Shown: positions 17,073 through 26,242 of the stretch, piece after piece | Layout of the letters: the number at the start of each line of letters is the position of its first letter | Numbering within the stretch: the stretch's first letter is position 1 | Source: CAVTRI01 sp963737075 | Lineage (GTDB): Bacteria; Actinomycetota; Acidimicrobiia; Acidimicrobiales; Palsa-688 | Direction of reading: 5' to 3' | Length of the DNA stretch: 64,000 bases | Assembly (NCBI GenBank): GCA_963737075.1 | Contig: CAVTRI010000001.1 | Location: 434,001 to 498,000, forward strand | Notes under the pieces: model-generated | Databases searched by the model: none | The model's input: only the letters and a program-made list of their open reading frames with translations | What the model was told of the DNA's origin: nothing | Translations under genes and position numbers: made by a program

Positions 17073-18305
17073 ATGGCAGGGATGTCCTCCGCTGCACATC
17101 CCATAATCGCCTCGCGGCCCCGGATCTCCCGGCGCATCGGCGCTATCGCCGAGTCCGCCACCCTCGCAGTCGACGCCAAGGCGAAGGCGCTGCAGGCCGC
17201 GGGCGAGGACGTGATCGGGTTCGGCGCGGGCGAACCCGACTTCCCGACTCCGGAGCGCATCGTCGAGGCCGCGGCCGCCGCCTGCCGAGACCCGAAAAAC
17301 CATAAGTACACGCCTGCTGGCGGCCTGCCGGAACTGCGGGTGGCAATCGCGGAGAAGACCGCCCGGGACTCGGGCTACGTCGTTACACCTGCCCAGGTGC
17401 TCGTAACCAACGGCGGCAAGCAGGCGGTCGAGGAGACCTTCGCCACCCTCGTCGATCCCGGCGACGAGGTGCTGCTGCCGGCGCCGTACTGGACGACGTA
17501 TCCGGAGGCCATCCGCCTGGCCGGGGGCGTGCCGGTCGAAGTGCCGACCACATGGGCGTCAGGGTTCAAGGTGACCGTGGAGCAACTCGAGGCGGCGCGC
17601 ACCGACCGCACCAAGGTGCTGCTGTACGTGTCCCCGTCCAACCCCACAGGTGCTGTCTACCGGCCCGACGAGGCCGAAGCCATCGGTCGCTGGGCGGCCG
17701 ATCATGACGTCTGGGTCGTCACCGACGAGATTTACGAGCATCTGGTCTACGGCGACGCCCGTTTCAGCTCCCTGCCGGTCCTGGTGCCAGCCCTGGCTGA
17801 CCGCTGCATAGTGATCAACGGCGTGGCCAAGACCTACGCCATGACCGGCTGGCGCGTCGGTTGGATGCTGGGCCCCAATGACGTGATCGCCGGCGCCACC
17901 AACCTCCAGTCCCACGCCACCTCGAATGTGTGCAACGTCGCCCAGCGCGGCGCGCTGGAGGCCGTGTCTGGCCCGCTGGACGCGGTGGCGGAGATGCGGG
18001 CCGTCTACGACCGCCGCCGGAAGACGATCGTGGGGTTGCTGTCCGACATTCCGGGGGTGCGGTGCCCGGAGCCGGAGGGTGCGTTTTACGCGTTCCCGAG
18101 CTTCGAGGGCGTGCTCGGCCGGGAGATCGCAGGCCGCGTCCCGACCACCACCCTCGAACTGGCGGAGGTGGTGCTGGACGAGGCGAAGGTGGCGTTCGTG
18201 CCCGGGGAGGCGTTCGGTGCGCCCGGGTACGGCAGGTTTTCGTACGCGCTCGCCGACGACGCCATGGTCGAGGGCGTGACCCGGGTGGCCAAGCTGCTCA
18301 GCTAG
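17073..18305 (+). CDS. aspC: Pyridoxal-phosphate-dependent aspartate aminotransferase
   Basis: 410 residues of the fold-type I class I aminotransferase family (subgroup 1b). GAGEPDFPTPE, YTPAGGLPELR, SPSNPTGAVY, and PLP Lys in NGVAKTYAMTGWRVGW are all intact, as is the C-terminal Arg in GRFSYALAD. It interconverts aspartate/oxaloacetate with glutamate/2-oxoglutarate. ATG 17073 or 17082 are both possible. Its 3' end overlaps the convergent FAD gene by 8 bp. Confidence 0.93.
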   Translation: MAGMSSAAHPIIASRPRISRRIGAIAESATLAVDAKAKALQAAGEDVIGFGAGEPDFPTPERIVEAAAAACRDPKNHKYTPAGGLPELRVAIAEKTARDSGYVVTPAQVLVTNGGKQAVEETFATLVDPGDEVLLPAPYWTTYPEAIRLAGGVPVEVPTTWASGFKVTVEQLEAARTDRTKVLLYVSPSNPTGAVYRPDEAEAIGRWAADHDVWVVTDEIYEHLVYGDARFSSLPVLVPALADRCIVINGVAKTYAMTGWRVGWMLGPNDVIAGATNLQSHATSNVCNVAQRGALEAVSGPLDAVAEMRAVYDRRRKTIVGLLSDIPGVRCPEPEGAFYAFPSFEGVLGREIAGRVPTTTLELAEVVLDEAKVAFVPGEAFGAPGYGRFSYALADDAMVEGVTRVAKLLS

Positions 18306-19236
18306 CCAATACCGCGTCCGCGGCCGCCCAGCCCGACAGGGCGGCGCCTTCGACACGCGCCTCCCCCCATCCGTCGCCGGCGCACCACAACCGGGGCGCT
18401 ACTTCGACGCACCGCTCCGGTAGGGGTTCGACCGGTTGGGCGCACGGCCACCGGACGAGGCGGGCGTCGAGCACCTGGGCAGCGCCGAGCCACGGGCGGG
18501 CGAGCGCGATCAACGAGTCAGGGCTGGCGTCGTCCCAGTGGGCGGCCGACCAGTCGGGGCTGGCGTGCATGGTCAACGCCGGGCGTTGCGAGATGCCCTT
18601 GGCCTGGTTGTCTGCGATCCAGGAAACGGGGCCGTCGGTCAGCTGCACGCCCCCCGGAGCGGGGACCGACGGGGCGCGGTCGAGCAGGGCGAGCAGCGCG
18701 AGCGCGGGCAAATACCTGTTGCGGGCCAATGCTTCTTGGGCCGCCCGGGTGAGAGGGGTGTCGCCGCGGACGAAGAGGCGGAGGGCTTCGGGGGCGGGAA
18801 GACTGCAAATCACGTGGTCGGCGTCGACCGTCTCGTCGCCGCCGAGGACCAGCCGCCACCGCCCGTTTTCGGCGGCCGTCACCGCCGTGACGGCGCACGA
18901 CAACCGGAGGGCGAGCCCAGCGGCGAGGCCGTCGGCGATAGACACCATGCCATCCGTTCCGACGTAGCGCGGGTAGCCGTCTGGAGGCTGGGTGAAGCCG
19001 CGGCACCACTCCCGGGCCACCTTTGCCTCCAGCCATCCCTCGACGAGGGAGCCGAATCGAGGGCTGCGCACCGTGAAGAACTGGGCCCCGCTGTCACAGC
19101 CCTGCCAGGTCGCCAACCGGCCGCCCGCCCGCGTGTCCGTTTCGACCACGGTGACGGCCATGCCGGCCGCGGCCAGCTCCCGGGCGGTCACCAGGCCCGT
19201 CACTCCGGCCCCGATGACGACCACGGCGTCCATCAC
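18298..19236 (-). CDS. FAD-dependent amine-oxidase/renalase-like oxidoreductase
   Basis: 312 residues. The N-terminal dinucleotide motif is VVVIGAGVTGLVTARELAAAG, then ETDTRAGGRLATW, as in the NAD(P)-binding_8 and amine-oxidase family. The C-terminus LWCAGDGWGEARVEGAALSG is the second FAD contact region. Similar short proteins are annotated as renalase-like or protoporphyrinogen-oxidase-like. The physiological substrate is unknown. Divergent from serA. Confidence 0.86.
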   Translation of the reverse strand: MMDAVVVIGAGVTGLVTARELAAAGMAVTVVETDTRAGGRLATWQGCDSGAQFFTVRSPRFGSLVEGWLEAKVAREWCRGFTQPPDGYPRYVGTDGMVSIADGLAAGLALRLSCAVTAVTAAENGRWRLVLGGDETVDADHVICSLPAPEALRLFVRGDTPLTRAAQEALARNRYLPALALLALLDRAPSVPAPGGVQLTDGPVSWIADNQAKGISQRPALTMHASPDWSAAHWDDASPDSLIALARPWLGAAQVLDARLVRWPCAQPVEPLPERCVEVAPRLWCAGDGWGEARVEGAALSGWAAADAVLAS

Positions 19237-19289
19237 CCATGTCTATCGAACTGGCATCTGCCCGAGGCCTTTGTCACACTTCAGAGTCC

Positions 19290-20856
19290 ATGCCCCGAAT
19301 CCTGGTGACCGAGCCCATCGCCGATTCCGGTTTGGACCTGCTGCGGCGAGCCGGCCACGACGTTGACCTCGCCACCGGGCTCAGCCCTTCCGAACTGCTC
19401 GAGGAGGTGGCGGGCGCGGCCGCCCTGATCATCCGTTCGGCCACCAAGGTCACCGCCGAGGTCGTTGACGCCGGGCATGATCTCGTCGTCATCGGGCGGG
19501 CCGGCATCGGGCTCGACAACGTCGACGTGGCGGCCGCCACCCGCCGGGGCGTGATGGTCGTCAACGCTCCCCAGTCCAACGTGCTTTCCGCCGCCGAGCA
19601 CACCATGGCCCTGCTGCTGGCCCAGGCCCGCAACGTCGCCCAAGCCCATGCGGCGCTGGTCGCCGGGCGGTGGGAACGCTCCCAATGGGAGGGCGTCGAG
19701 CTGCACGGCAAGACCCTGGGAATCGTGGGGCTCGGTCGGGTCGGCGCCCTGGTGGCACAGCGGGCGGCGGCGTTCGGGATGCGGCTCGTCGCGTACGACC
19801 CCTACGTGTCGGCTGACCGGGCCCGGCAGATGGGCGTCTCGCTCACGACGCTGCCCGCAGTGCTCGCCGAGGCGGACTTTCTGACCATCCATCTTCCGAA
19901 GACGCCCGAAACGGTTGGCCTGATCGACGCCGACATGCTCGGCTCCGCGCTGTCCCGGCCTTCGGATCGTGAACACCTCGCGAGGCGGCATCGTGGACGA
20001 GGCGGCGCTGGCCGCCGCCATCGCGTCGGGCCGGATCGGCGGCGCCGCCCTGGACGTGTTCGCGGAAGAACCCACGACGGCGTCGCCGTTGTTCTCTCTC
20101 GAATCGGTGGTCGTGACCCCGCATCTGGGGGCCAGCACCAGAGAGGCGCAGGACAAGGCGGGCGTGGCGATCGCCGAGCAGGTGGAGCTGGCGCTGCGGG
20201 GGGAGTTCGTGCCCTTCGCCGTCAACATCGGCGCCGCGGGCGCGCCGGAGGCCGTGCGAGCGTGGCTCCCGCTGGCCGAACGCCTCGGCCGGGTGTGGGC
20301 CTCGCTCGTCCAGCAGCTGCCACCCCTCCTGGAGGCGCAGTACCAGGGTGATCTGGCGGACGAGGACACGCGCCTGCTCACGCTGGCTGTGCTGAAAGGC
20401 GTGATGAGTGTCCTCACCGACGAGCCGGTGAGCTACGTCAACGCTGCGCAGCTGGCCGACGAGCGCGGCCTGGAGGTTCGCACGACGAGCGCTCCTGCCC
20501 GCCACGAGTACACCAATCTGGTCGTCCTCCACGGCGGGGAGCACGCCGTGGGCGGGACCCAGGGGGCCACAGGGGAGGGGAAGGTGGTCATGGTCGACGA
20601 CCACGACATCGAGCTGCCCCTCGCGCGCTGGATGCTCGTGGTCCGCAACGACGACCGCATCGGCATGGTCGCCGCCGTGGCCACCATTCTCGCCGACGCC
20701 GGGCTCAACATTTCCGACCTCAAGCTGGGGCGCACGGGGGACGGGCGGACAGCGATGATGGCGCTGTCGTTCTCGCAGCCGGTACCGGCCCCTGTCGTGG
20801 ACGCGCTGCGGGCGCGGCCCGGGATCCTGGACGCGGTCGCCCTCGCCGACGTGTAG
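19290..20856 (+). pseudogene. serA: D-3-phosphoglycerate dehydrogenase with one internal frameshift
   Basis: First enzyme of the phosphorylated serine pathway. ATG 19290 opens MPRILVTEPIADSG; the NAD-binding motif GIVGLGRVGALVAQR is intact. At about 19950-19954 the frame is lost: CTGT stands where a 3-base codon is expected between GSA and PGLRIVNTSRGG. The second frame continues without loss through the catalytic NTSRGGIVDE and HLGAST motifs, the intervening domain and a C-terminal ACT domain (RIGMVAAVATILADAG). Removing one base restores about 521 residues, the usual length. SerA is normally needed in prototrophs, so a sequencing error is quite possible. Confidence 0.9.
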
Positions 20857-21186
20857 CTACATCTTGGCCCGGGCGAACCCGTCGGCTTCGGCGGCCTCCA
20901 CGGTCGCGTAGCAGCGGTCGGCCCGGGTGCGTTGGTACGCCAGCATTCCCGGCTGGTGGATCAGGCCGCTGGCCAGCTTGACCTTGACCGGATGAGAGGC
21001 CGGGCAGGCCCCACCTTCGGGCTCGACCCAGCCGCCGTTCCTGTCTGGTTCGTCGGGGACAGTGGGCCACGGGTCTGTTGGCAGGGGAGCGGTGGCCTCC
21101 GCCCGCAACCTGAGCGTCCGCACCGCCAACAGGACGATGCAGGCCACGGCGAACACCACCAGAAGGCGGCGCACCAGGCGGGTCAC
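20857..21186 (-). CDS. Small membrane-anchored protein with sunset-like domain
   Basis: 109 residues. An N-terminal transmembrane helix (LLVVFAVACIVLLAV) is followed by a Pro-rich spacer and a C-terminal module CPASHPVKVKLASG...YQRTRADRCYATVEAAEADGFA. That module matches the sunset domain seen at the ends of actinobacterial envelope proteins; its role is unknown. The stop codon directly abuts the serA stop. Confidence 0.75.
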   Translation of the reverse strand: MTRLVRRLLVVFAVACIVLLAVRTLRLRAEATAPLPTDPWPTVPDEPDRNGGWVEPEGGACPASHPVKVKLASGLIHQPGMLAYQRTRADRCYATVEAAEADGFARAKM

Positions 21187-21196
21187 CCGCCCGACG

Positions 21197-21802
21197 CTAG
21201 CTGCCCGCCGCGCTCGCGACCGGCATCCACGCCGGCCGGCGCTGCTCGTAAGCGTCGATGTCCGAGGCGTACCGCAGCGTCAGCCCGACGTCGTCGAGGC
21301 CTTCGAGCAGCCGATGCTGCGTGAAGGCGTCGAGCGCGAACGGCGTCTCCAGGCCGACTGCAGGAGCGCTCACCATCAGGCGCTCGACATCGACGGTCAC
21401 TTCGAGCGAGGGGTCGGCTTGCACGGCGGCCAGCAGGGCGGCCCCCGCACCGCCATCCACCTGGGCGGGTACCAGCCCGGCCTTGGTGCAGTTGTTGCGG
21501 AAGATATCGCCGAACCGGGCCGAGATCACCGCCTGGAATCCATAGTCCTGCAACGCCCACACCGCGTGCTCCCGTGACGAGCCGGTCCCGAAATTGGGAC
21601 CCGCCACCAGGATGGTGGCCCCCGCGTGCTCAGGCCGGTTGAGCACGAAGTCCCGGTCGTCGCGCCACTCCGCGAACAGCCCCTTGCCAAACCCGGTGCG
21701 CTCCACCTGCTTCAGCCAGTCGCTCGGGATGATCTGGTCGGTGTCGACGTCGGAACGGTCGAGCGGAACGGCGGTACCTGTCACGACCTTCACTGCTTGC
21801 AC
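21197..21802 (-). CDS. leuD: 3-isopropylmalate dehydratase small subunit
   Basis: 201 residues. With LeuC it isomerises 2- to 3-isopropylmalate in leucine synthesis. DVDTDQIIPSDWLKQ and GPNFGTGSSREHAVWAL are the family's substrate-binding motifs. GTG 21802 follows AGGAGGAA at good spacing; the longer open frame upstream runs back through leuC in another frame. The gap after leuC is 13 bp, so one transcript is expected. Confidence 0.95.
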   Translation of the reverse strand: MQAVKVVTGTAVPLDRSDVDTDQIIPSDWLKQVERTGFGKGLFAEWRDDRDFVLNRPEHAGATILVAGPNFGTGSSREHAVWALQDYGFQAVISARFGDIFRNNCTKAGLVPAQVDGGAGAALLAAVQADPSLEVTVDVERLMVSAPAVGLETPFALDAFTQHRLLEGLDDVGLTLRYASDIDAYEQRRPAWMPVASAAGS

Positions 21803-21815
21803 GGTCTTCCTCCTG

Positions 21816-23213
21816 TCACGTGAGATCCGCTGGCGAGGCGAAGTGCCCGGCCACCGCCGTCGCCGCGGCCACCGCGGGGGAGACGAGATGGGTGCGGCCG
21901 CCACGGCCCTGGCGGCCCTCGAAGTTGCGGTTCGACGTGGACGCCGAACGCTCACCTGGGCGCAACTTGTCCGGGTTCATCGCCAGACACATCGAGCAGC
22001 CCGGGTTGCGCCATTCGAACCCGGCGGCGGTGAAGACCCGGTCCAGGCCCTCGACTTCCGCCTGCGCCTTGACCTGCCCCGAACCCGGCACCACGAGGGC
22101 ACGGACCGACCCGGCCACCCGCCGCCCGTCGAGCACCGCGGCGGCCGCCCGCAGGTCCTCGATCCGTCCGTTGGTGCACGAGCCGATGAACACCGTGTCC
22201 ACCGGGATCTCCCGTACCGCCCGACCCGCCTCCAGCCCCATGTACGCCAGCGCCCGCTGCGCCGACTCCCTGACCACAGGGGAGTCGAGCTCGTCAGGAG
22301 AGGGCACATGCCCGGACAGCGGCACGACCTGGCCCGGGTTGGTGCCCCACGTGACATGCGGCGACAGGACCCTTCCCTCCAGGCGAACCTCCTTGTCGAA
22401 GGCGGCGCCATCATCGGTGCCGAAGCTCCGCCAGTCCTCGAGCGCCGTCTCCCACGCCCGCCCCTTCGGGGCGTGGGCGCGGCCTTCCAGGTAGGCGAAG
22501 GTCGTGTCGTCCGGGGCGACCATCCCCGCCCGGGCCCCGGCTTCGATGGACATGTTGCAGACCGTCATGCGACCCTCCATCGAGAGGCCTCGTATGGCGT
22601 CCCCCCGGTATTCGATGACGTGTCCGATACCCCCGCCGGTGCCGATGGCGCCGATGACCGCCAGCACCACATCCTTGGCGCTCACCCCGAGCGGGAGGGC
22701 GCCGTCCACGGTCACCGCCATGGTTCGCGGCCGCTGCTGGGGCAGAGTCTGAGTCGCCAGCACGTGCTCCACCTCGCTCGTGCCGATGCCGAACGCCAGG
22801 GCGCCGAAGGCACCGTGCGTGGAGGTGTGGCTGTCACCGCACACGATGGTCATCCCCGGCTGCGTCAAGCCCAGTTCGGGCCCGATGATGTGCACGATCC
22901 CCTGATGAGGATCGCCCATGGGATAGAGCGTGATCCCAAACTCTGCGCAGTTGGCCGCCAACACCTCCAGCTGCTTCGCCGAGATCGCCTCGATCGGCCG
23001 GTCGAGTGCTGTGGTGGGCACGTTGTGATCAGCGGTGGCCACCGTGAGATCGGGGCGGCGCACCCGGCGTCCAGCCAGGCGCAATCCGTCGAACGCCTGC
23101 GGCGAGGTGACCTCGTGGACCAGATGCAGGTCGATGTAGAGGAGGTCCGGCTCGCCGTCCGCCTCGTGGATCACGTGGCGTTCCCAAACCTTGTCCGCCA
23201 GCGTGCTCGCCAT
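21816..23213 (-). CDS. leuC: 3-isopropylmalate dehydratase large subunit
   Basis: 465 residues of the aconitase family. Iron-sulfur ligands are visible in FIGSCTNGR and NPGCSMCLAMN; DHNVPT and GDSHTSTHGAFGALAFGIG are intact. ATG 23213 has a strong GGGAGG upstream, whereas the longer open frame to 23486 runs into the divergent regulator gene. The gene begins a leuCD unit divergent from an IclR-type regulator with only 38 bp between start codons. Confidence 0.96.
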   Translation of the reverse strand: MASTLADKVWERHVIHEADGEPDLLYIDLHLVHEVTSPQAFDGLRLAGRRVRRPDLTVATADHNVPTTALDRPIEAISAKQLEVLAANCAEFGITLYPMGDPHQGIVHIIGPELGLTQPGMTIVCGDSHTSTHGAFGALAFGIGTSEVEHVLATQTLPQQRPRTMAVTVDGALPLGVSAKDVVLAVIGAIGTGGGIGHVIEYRGDAIRGLSMEGRMTVCNMSIEAGARAGMVAPDDTTFAYLEGRAHAPKGRAWETALEDWRSFGTDDGAAFDKEVRLEGRVLSPHVTWGTNPGQVVPLSGHVPSPDELDSPVVRESAQRALAYMGLEAGRAVREIPVDTVFIGSCTNGRIEDLRAAAAVLDGRRVAGSVRALVVPGSGQVKAQAEVEGLDRVFTAAGFEWRNPGCSMCLAMNPDKLRPGERSASTSNRNFEGRQGRGGRTHLVSPAVAAATAVAGHFASPADLT

Positions 23214-23233
23214 GTCGCTCCCTCCCAGAATGT

Positions 23234-23246
23234 GAGATAAAATCTC
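23234..23246. promoter_or_regulatory. Palindromic operator between leuC and the IclR regulator
   Basis: GAGAT-AAA-ATCTC is a perfect 13-bp palindrome, centred in the 38-bp intergenic region. Its AT-rich core is also the best -10-like sequence for either direction. Known IclR regulators LtbR and NdgR act at leuCD promoters in other actinobacteria, so this is a probable binding site and promoter core. Confidence 0.65.
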
Positions 23247-23251
23247 GACTC

Positions 23252-23905
23252 GTGGGATTGAGTGTAAGCGGTGTCGGCGTCCTGGACAAGGCCATAGACA
23301 TCCTCGGCGCGCTGGAAGAGGGTCCGCAGTCCCTCGCCGCACTCGCCTGGGCGACCGGGATGCCACGCGCCACCGCGCACCGCTTGGCCACCGCGCTCGA
23401 AGCTCACGGCCTCGTGGGTCGGGATGAGCGAGGGAGCTTCGTCCTCGGGGCCCGGCTGACACAGCTGGGGCGGGCCGCCTCCGCATCCGGCCGGGAGCTG
23501 GCCTCCATCGCGCTTCCCGCGCTCACTGCGCTGCGCGACGGAACCGGGGAGAGCGCGCAGCTGTTCGTCCGCGCGGACGACCGACGGATTTGCGTGGTGT
23601 CGCTCGAGTCGCCCCACAGCCTGCGGACGATCGTCGCGGTGGGCGCCGCGCTCCCGCTCGACCGTGGATCGGCGGGGACGGTCCTGCGGGGCGAGCCGGC
23701 GGCGCTGGCGCGTGGCTGGGCTCAGAGCGTTGAGGAACGCGAGCGCGGCGTGGCGTCGGTGTCGGCCCCGGTGCGCGCCGACGGCCAGGTGGTCGCTGCG
23801 GTATCGGTGTCGGGACCCATCGAACGCACGACCCGCCAGCCGGGGCGGCGCTACGCCCCCGCGGTCGTCGAGGCCGCCCGCGCGGTGGAGCGGGCGCTGG
23901 GTTGA
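23252..23905 (+). CDS. IclR-family transcriptional regulator of leuCD (NdgR/LtbR-like)
   Basis: 217 residues: an N-terminal winged helix (LDKAIDILGALEEGPQSLAALA, GMPRATAHRLATALEAHGLV) and a C-terminal effector domain (QLFVRADDRRICVVSLESPHSLRTIVAVG). The divergent arrangement with leuCD is the conserved context of NdgR and LtbR, which control leucine genes. GTG 23252 lies so close to the AT-rich core that the transcript may be almost leaderless. The 3' end overlaps the convergent hydrolase by 55 bp. Confidence 0.88.
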   Translation: MGLSVSGVGVLDKAIDILGALEEGPQSLAALAWATGMPRATAHRLATALEAHGLVGRDERGSFVLGARLTQLGRAASASGRELASIALPALTALRDGTGESAQLFVRADDRRICVVSLESPHSLRTIVAVGAALPLDRGSAGTVLRGEPAALARGWAQSVEERERGVASVSAPVRADGQVVAAVSVSGPIERTTRQPGRRYAPAVVEAARAVERALG

Positions 23906-24756
23906 CCGCCGGCCACAGCGGCGCATGCCGCCTGCAGCGCGGGGACAAACTCCCGGGCGGCGTTGACGCAGGCCCGGTGGTCACCCTGCACCTCGAAGAG
24001 CTCGGCTCGCGGAATGCGCTCGGCGAGCCGCCGCTGGCGCCGCGGTGAGACGGTCTCGTCCAGGGCGGTGACCACCACGGCCGTGGGCACGTCGATCTCG
24101 CCGATCCAGTCCGAGGCGTCGTACTTGCCGAGCGCCACCCCTGCCTGCAGCAGCGCGGCGGGGTCGTTGGACTCCCACTCGGCGAGTGCCCACGGCGCAT
24201 AGCCGGCGGCCGACCGGTTGCGCAGCAGCCGCGCCATGCCGTCCCGTCGTACCCCCTCGGGGACGAGGGTCAGGCCGAGCGACAAGCCGAAGGTCGCCAT
24301 GCCCAGCGGCCCGGCCATGTTGGAACGCTTGGCGAAGCGATACGACGTGGCGCACAACACCAGGCCGCGGACCACCTCCGGATGCCGGCGCCACACCAGC
24401 TGGGCGACCGGTCCCCCCATCGAGTAGCCAGCCACCACGACGGGACCAACGCCGAGCACGCCCGCCAGGGCCGCGACATCGTCCGCGCAGTCCTCGAGCC
24501 TGAACGGGCGCCGGCTGCGGATACCCCGTCCGTGGCCGCGCAGGTCGGGCGCCACCACCCGGAACACAGATGACAGCGGGCCGAAGCACCGAAACCAGTT
24601 GAGCGCCGCGGTCGATGTCCAGCCGTGAAGCAGCACGACCGTCGGTGGCTCCCCGTTCATGCTTGTCTGGCAGGGCTGATCCCATACCCGCATACGGCCC
24701 CGCCCAGCCAGATGCACCTCGCGGCAGGGCGGCAGTGGGGGCGACAAATCTGGCAC
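23851..24756 (-). CDS. Alpha/beta-hydrolase
   Basis: Up to 301 residues of the alpha/beta-hydrolase fold: oxyanion region VVLLHGWTSTAALNW, nucleophile elbow GYSMGGPVAQ, acid in TALDETVSP and the probable catalytic His in QGDHRACV. The Ala/Ser/Thr-rich last 20 residues are encoded antisense to the IclR gene and may be non-essential. An internal ATG near 24693 is an alternative start. The substrate is unknown. Confidence 0.85.
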   Translation of the reverse strand: MPDLSPPLPPCREVHLAGRGRMRVWDQPCQTSMNGEPPTVVLLHGWTSTAALNWFRCFGPLSSVFRVVAPDLRGHGRGIRSRRPFRLEDCADDVAALAGVLGVGPVVVAGYSMGGPVAQLVWRRHPEVVRGLVLCATSYRFAKRSNMAGPLGMATFGLSLGLTLVPEGVRRDGMARLLRNRSAAGYAPWALAEWESNDPAALLQAGVALGKYDASDWIGEIDVPTAVVVTALDETVSPRRQRRLAERIPRAELFEVQGDHRACVNAAREFVPALQAACAAVAGGQPSARSTARAASTTAGA

Positions 24757-24802
24757 GGCGCCAAGTTACGCCGCCCCGCCCCCTACGCCGCAGTCTCGGG
24801 AC

Positions 24803-25420
24803 TCATGCGATGGTGGCCGCCTCCAGCGCCCCCTGGTGGCGCTCCCACGCCCACGTCGTCGCTTCCCTCGCGAGCGCCGGGTGGTACCGCCACCGCAGGA
24901 GCTGGCGCTCGGCCTCTTCACGGTCCTCACCGAGCTCGAGCAGCGACAGGGCCAGCTGGCGGCCGCGCCGGCGCTGAGCCTCGGCAGGAGGCTCCTCCAG
25001 CTGCTGCGCCTGCCAGCGGGCGTGCTCTGCTTGGAGGAGGGGCGAAAGGCGGCCGACCTGCCGGGCACTGAGCGGTGGCAGCCGCCGCCGTACCCACAGC
25101 TCGCTCGGCGTCGTCACCTGCGCCAGATCGAACTGGATCAGCCGGTTGACCGTGCGCAGGAACGGAGAGTTGCGCCCGTTGCGGTCGCCCAGCCCGATCG
25201 CCCGCGCCGTGTCGCCGAGGGACAGCTCGAATCCCTCCGGCGCCTCGTCGAACCCGGCCGCCAGCCGGCGCAGCAGCCATGTGCCAGACGGCCCGATGAC
25301 GCCGAGCCAGAACTGCTCCACGTAGGCAGCCCGGGGGTCGAACCCGAGGCGGTCGACCACCTCGTCGCTCCAGGGTCGGATGGTGATGGCCTCGGTGGTG
25401 AAGGTGAGCAGTGGATGCAC
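24803..25420 (-). CDS. Conserved actinobacterial protein of unknown function
   Basis: 205 residues, soluble, no signal. The N-terminal half is patterned: RPWSDEVVDRLGFDPRAAYVEQFWL, GPSGTWLLRRLAAGF, LSLGDTARAIGLGDRNGRNSPF and the half-charged VRRRLPPLSARQVGRL. I have seen this pattern in uncharacterised actinobacterial proteins; the helical, basic composition and the NSPFLRTVNRLIQF segment would suit a winged-helix fold, which is a guess. The C-terminus is rich in Glu/Arg/Gln. It is divergent from the sirtuin across a palindrome. Confidence 0.72.
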   Translation of the reverse strand: MHPLLTFTTEAITIRPWSDEVVDRLGFDPRAAYVEQFWLGVIGPSGTWLLRRLAAGFDEAPEGFELSLGDTARAIGLGDRNGRNSPFLRTVNRLIQFDLAQVTTPSELWVRRRLPPLSARQVGRLSPLLQAEHARWQAQQLEEPPAEAQRRRGRQLALSLLELGEDREEAERQLLRWRYHPALAREATTWAWERHQGALEAATIA

Positions 25421-25443
25421 GTCCGTCTCCTTTCAGTCTGTTC

Positions 25444-25457
25444 CATGATGTATCATG
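25444..25457. promoter_or_regulatory. 14-bp palindrome in the divergent promoter region
   Basis: CATGAT-GT-ATCATG lies in the 75-bp gap between the unknown protein gene (start 25420) and the sirtuin gene (25496). TATCAT inside it is -10-like on the plus strand. It could be an operator or simply a symmetric promoter core. Confidence 0.5.
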
Positions 25458-25495
25458 TCTGTCCATGAAGACGCAAGAGGTGCCACACTTGGGAC

Positions 25496-26242
25496 ATGCC
25501 CCCGGACGACGCCCACGACGTGGTAGCCGCGGCCAACCGCATCACCGTCCTCTCCGGAGCCGGTATCTCCACCGACTCCGGCATCCCCGACTTTCGGGGC
25601 CCTCAGGGCGTGTGGACCAAAAACCCCGAGGCGGAGCGCACGGCGACGTTGGCCGACTACCTGAGCGACTCCGAGGTACGCCGCCGTTCCTGGCGGCAGC
25701 GTCTCACATCCCCCGCGTGGGAGGCGGCACCCAATCCGGGGCACCTGGCGGTGGTGGAGCTCGAACGTCAGGAGCGGCTGGTTGCCGTGCTGACCCAAAA
25801 CGTCGATGGCCTACACCAGAAGGCAGGCAACAGCCCGGCCAAGGTGATCGAGCTGCACGGGACCCAGCACTGGTGCGTGTGCTGGGAGTGTGGCGACCGG
25901 CAACCCATGGACACCGTGCTCGAGCGGGTTCGCGCCGGGGAAGCTGACCCCCAATGCCTGCGATGCCAGGGGATTTTGAAGTCGGCCACGATCAGCTTCG
26001 GCCAGGCGCTCGACTGGAAGGTCCTGGAGGCCGCCGAGGAGGCCGCGGCCGCGTGCGACCTCATGCTGGCCGTTGGCTCCACGCTGCAAGTGCATCCCGC
26101 CGCCGGGCTCGTGCCCCGGGCGCGGATGCAGGGCGCGGCCGTCGTCATCGTCAACAACCAGCCCACCCCCTACGACGACCTGGCGGACGCTGTGGTCCGC
26201 GAGCCGATCAGTGAGTCTCTCCCGGCGCTGGTGCAGCGTTAG
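25496..26242 (+). CDS. NAD-dependent protein deacylase (sirtuin, Sir2 family)
   Basis: 248 residues. NAD-binding SGAGISTDSGIPDFRGP at about 20-36, catalytic His in ELHGTQHW, TQNVDGLHQKAG, the zinc ligands CWEC and CLRC, and GSTLQVHPAAGL. It removes lysine acyl groups from proteins; in actinobacteria acyl-CoA synthetases are frequent targets. RBS is weak (GGGA 3 bases before ATG). It ends one base before the convergent nitroreductase stop. Confidence 0.94.
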   Translation: MPPDDAHDVVAAANRITVLSGAGISTDSGIPDFRGPQGVWTKNPEAERTATLADYLSDSEVRRRSWRQRLTSPAWEAAPNPGHLAVVELERQERLVAVLTQNVDGLHQKAGNSPAKVIELHGTQHWCVCWECGDRQPMDTVLERVRAGEADPQCLRCQGILKSATISFGQALDWKVLEAAEEAAAACDLMLAVGSTLQVHPAAGLVPRARMQGAAVVIVNNQPTPYDDLADAVVREPISESLPALVQR

